Shown one piece after another: positions 6,250-7,864 of a stretch of 7,864 nt of DNA. The stretch comes from Brevundimonas sp. (GTDB taxonomy: Bacteria; Pseudomonadota; Alphaproteobacteria; Caulobacterales; Caulobacteraceae). The notes under the pieces were generated by a model, which was not told the origin of the DNA, did no database searches, and saw only the letters and a list, made by a program, of their open reading frames with translations. A program made the translations under genes and the position numbers. The stretch is taken from positions 1 to 7,864 of the forward strand of contig JALAGW010000327.1 of NCBI GenBank assembly GCA_022712235.1, read 5' to 3'. Every line of letters starts with the position of its first letter. Positions within the stretch are counted from its first letter, which is position 1.

Positions 6250-7221
6250 TCAGCGACGCGTGTTCCGCGCCACGACATTGCCCGTGGCGCGGTCCCTGTC
6301 ATCGAGACTGCTGCCCCAGGGATAGCCGCGATCCGCGCTGCAATAGGATCGGCGGCCTTCGCGCGCCCCGACCACGACCAGCCGGGGTCGCAGCCATGAA
6401 GCGCTCGAAAAGACATTGTCCGTGATCTGATTATCTGAAGGCGTCTGGTGCCGGATCACGCCCCGCTCGCCGCAGTTCCGATAGAGGAAGATTCCCGGCC
6501 GTCCGCCGAGCGTGAAGCGGTTGCCGACGATGCGGTTGCGGGCCGCGCCGTCGACGGCGACCATTTCGCGGCCGGTCCGGACGGCGATGGTGTTGTCCTC
6601 GATCCGGTTGTCGGCGCTCTCGGCATCCAGATAGAGAGCGGTGGCGTCGCTGCGGCCCGAGAGGGTCGAGTTCGTCAGGCTGAGCCATGTTACGCCGGGA
6701 CCGACGTAGAGGGGGATGGAGCCGGTCCCGACGATGGTGACGCGGTCCAGTTCAATATGCGACGGGGCTGCCGCCTGAGCCGCCGCCGTATGCGCTGCGG
6801 TGCGTGATGAGGCCCGCAGGTCGTCATAGCCGCCGTCCGCCCCCATGCCCCAGACGCGCACGGCGCCGTGGATGACGCAATTCTGGATGCGGATGTCGGC
6901 GGGGCGGCTCCAGTGTGCGGCGGTGATTCGACGTGACCAGATGGCGATGGTGGGCTGGCGGGTGGTGGTCGCGGCGCCGGGGCGTCCGACTGTCCCGCCC
7001 TGGCAATCCAGCCCGGCGCCCGAGGCCTCGGCGCCTTCGATCAGCAGGGGGCGGGTGATGCTCTGGCCCGACCTCAGCGCGGCGCGGCAGGTCAGGCGAT
7101 AGGGCGTCATGACTTCGGCGGTCAGTTCGCCCAACTCAGCGGCGGCGCAGGGGCGAGCGGCGGGCAGGGTCCAGGTCTCGGAGGCGGCATTCAGCCACAG
7201 GGCCGCCAGCCAGGCCGTCAT
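6250..7221 (-). CDS. Right-handed parallel beta-helix repeat protein, probably exported
   Basis: A 323-residue protein of no recognised specific function. Its C-terminal half carries regularly spaced asparagine-containing rungs typical of a right-handed beta-helix: NRIEDNTIAVRTG (about 205-217), NRIVGNRFTLGG (229-240), GIFLYRNCGE (243-252), NQITDNVFSS (264-273) and NVVARN (315-320). Earlier strands (RIQNCVIHGAVRVWG, HIELDRVTIVG, WLSLTNSTLSG) fit the same fold. The N terminus is a short hydrophobic stretch (MTAWLAALWLNAAS) that could be a signal peptide, though it lacks a positively charged start. Several cysteines (25, 45, 73, 115, 250, 294) suggest a periplasmic or secreted location. Many such proteins bind or cleave polysaccharides, but no lyase active site can be assigned here. 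The start ATG shares one base with the stop of the upstream phosphatase gene (TGATG) and has no obvious ribosome site, which points to translational coupling. Confidence 0.85.
   Translation of the reverse strand: MTAWLAALWLNAASETWTLPAARPCAAAELGELTAEVMTPYRLTCRAALRSGQSITRPLLIEGAEASGAGLDCQGGTVGRPGAATTTRQPTIAIWSRRITAAHWSRPADIRIQNCVIHGAVRVWGMGADGGYDDLRASSRTAAHTAAAQAAAPSHIELDRVTIVGTGSIPLYVGPGVTWLSLTNSTLSGRSDATALYLDAESADNRIEDNTIAVRTGREMVAVDGAARNRIVGNRFTLGGRPGIFLYRNCGERGVIRHQTPSDNQITDNVFSSASWLRPRLVVVGAREGRRSYCSADRGYPWGSSLDDRDRATGNVVARNTRR
6265..6292. other. Perfect 10-bp inverted repeat at the convergent gene junction
   Basis: CCGCGCCACG (6265-6274) and CGTGGCGCGG (6283-6292) are exact inverted copies around an 8-base loop. 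The element lies within the last codons of the minus-strand beta-helix gene and 15 bases past the aguB stop. It forms a very GC-rich hairpin on either strand. Neither side is followed by a T-tract, so it is not a standard intrinsic terminator, but it could slow polymerase or block 3' exonucleases for aguA-aguB transcripts where no intergenic space exists. Confidence 0.45.
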
Positions 7222-7864
7222 CAGGGCAGGGGCGTGGCCAGGGCCAGACGCTCAGACGCGCAGCCGGGGCTGGTCAGGCCCGCGGCGCGGGCGGCGGCCA
7301 GTTCGGCGCGGGCGGCGGCCAGGTCGGCGTCGAAGCCGGGCGTGGCGGCGGCGGCGTCGAACACGGCCTTGCCCAGGACCTCGCCGGCGGCGACGTCGCT
7401 GGGATAGTGCATCCCGCAGACCAGTCGGCTGAGGCCCATCTCATGGGCGATGCGTCGGACCTCGGGCGCGCGGTCCGGCTCGAGCGCCGCGAAGGCTTCG
7501 CCATAGACGGCCGCGACCGTGGAACTGCCCGAGGGGTAGGAGGCGCTCTTGCGCCCGGCCTCGCTGACGCGCTGGCAGGGACGGCGTTCGGGATCGTCGC
7601 CGACCGGGCGGGGCCGGAAGCCGCGCGCCTTGACCAGTTCGGCGGCGGCGTCGGAGTCCTCGAACAGCCGCTGCATCAGCCGGTTCAGGTTCGGCGTCGC
7701 GGCCGAGCCGAGACGGACGCCGAGCACGCAGTCGAAATGCTGCAGGGCCAAGGGCGGGCGCAGTTCGGCGTGGGCGGTGGCCAGCAGCCAGCGGTCGCTG
7801 TCTTCCAGCGTCCTGAATCGGTTGGAACGCGCCTTGTCGGCCAGATCGGTCGGCGACCCGGCGG
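7221..7864 (-). CDS. Class A (PhoN-like) acid phosphatase, PAP2 superfamily, 5' end beyond the window
   Basis: This is a non-specific acid phosphatase of the PAP2/haloperoxidase fold, normally periplasmic and releasing phosphate from organic phosphoesters. The reading frame stays open from the stop at 7221 to the window edge, at least 213 residues. The N-terminal signal peptide is therefore missing, and the TTG at 7751 is not the real start, since the upstream translation (DRWLLATAHAELRPP) is family-like. The signature is nearly complete and correctly spaced: K-x6-RP as KARGFRPRP (Lys codon 7629-7631), YPSGS (Ser in place of His at 7524-7526) and SR-x5-H-x3-D as SRLVCGMHYPSD (His codon 7407-7409, the expected phosphate-accepting nucleophile). 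In characterised relatives the PSGH His acts as general acid/base, so activity may be altered. The C terminus has a short Ala/Arg-rich heptad repeat. It overlaps the following beta-helix gene by one base. Family assignment is firm; substrate and activity are not. Confidence 0.9.
   Translation of the reverse strand, partial: AGSPTDLADKARSNRFRTLEDSDRWLLATAHAELRPPLALQHFDCVLGVRLGSAATPNLNRLMQRLFEDSDAAAELVKARGFRPRPVGDDPERRPCQRVSEAGRKSASYPSGSSTVAAVYGEAFAALEPDRAPEVRRIAHEMGLSRLVCGMHYPSDVAAGEVLGKAVFDAAAATPGFDADLAAARAELAAARAAGLTSPGCASERLALATPLP
7284..7325 (-). repeat. Tandem 21-bp repeat inside the phosphatase gene (two copies)
   Basis: Units 7284-7304 and 7305-7325 match at 20 of 21 bases. On the minus strand they encode DLAAARA followed by ELAAARA, a pair of seven-residue repeats near the phosphatase C terminus. 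The pattern suggests a short amphipathic helix made by in-frame duplication, outside the catalytic motifs. Confidence 0.7.

Noticed and set aside
6448..6807. 119-codon plus-strand frame inside the beta-helix gene
   Set aside because: Shadow frame in GC-rich DNA without a recognisable domain; the minus strand shows clear beta-helix rungs.

Overview
The window looks like chromosomal DNA from a high-GC alphaproteobacterium, most likely of the Caulobacterales (Brevundimonas/Caulobacter-like). The evidence is strongly GC-biased third codon positions, a large TonB-dependent outer-membrane receptor, and a family set (KpsS-type capsule protein, AguA/AguB, beta-helix protein, class A acid phosphatase) typical of that group. 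The taxonomic call is inference from gene content and composition; no rRNA or tRNA is present to anchor it. No mobile element, CRISPR array or phage gene was seen.

Layout. Positions 1-140 are homopolymer-rich C/G/T sequence that looks like a low-quality contig end. A KpsS/LipB-like capsule polysaccharide protein (about 234-1499, +) follows, with an unclear 5' end. A 174-base intergenic region holds the clearest regulatory signal of the window: an excellent PhoB-type Pho box, with a third partial repeat in the same 11-bp phase, upstream of a TonB-dependent receptor (1674-4145, +). The receptor ends at a strong intrinsic terminator (4176-4212). After a leader with a small hexamer repeat comes a tight two-gene operon, aguA-aguB (4367-6249, +), which converts agmatine to putrescine. 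Converging on it with no spacer is a minus-strand pair: a class A (PhoN-like) acid phosphatase whose 5' end lies beyond the window, overlapping by one base a secreted-type right-handed beta-helix protein (6250-7221).

How it fits together. AguA and AguB catalyse consecutive steps (agmatine to N-carbamoylputrescine to putrescine). The Pho box suggests that the receptor is made during phosphate starvation, so its ligand may be a phosphorus-containing compound or a metal complex needed in that state. A phosphatase about 3 kb away is consistent with a phosphate-acquisition theme, but its promoter is outside the window, so any link is inference. The phosphatase has all signature motifs except the PSGH histidine, which is serine here. 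Nothing in the window is a clear new multi-gene system; the most notable points are the Pho-box-controlled receptor, the altered phosphatase motif, and the phosphatase/beta-helix translational coupling.
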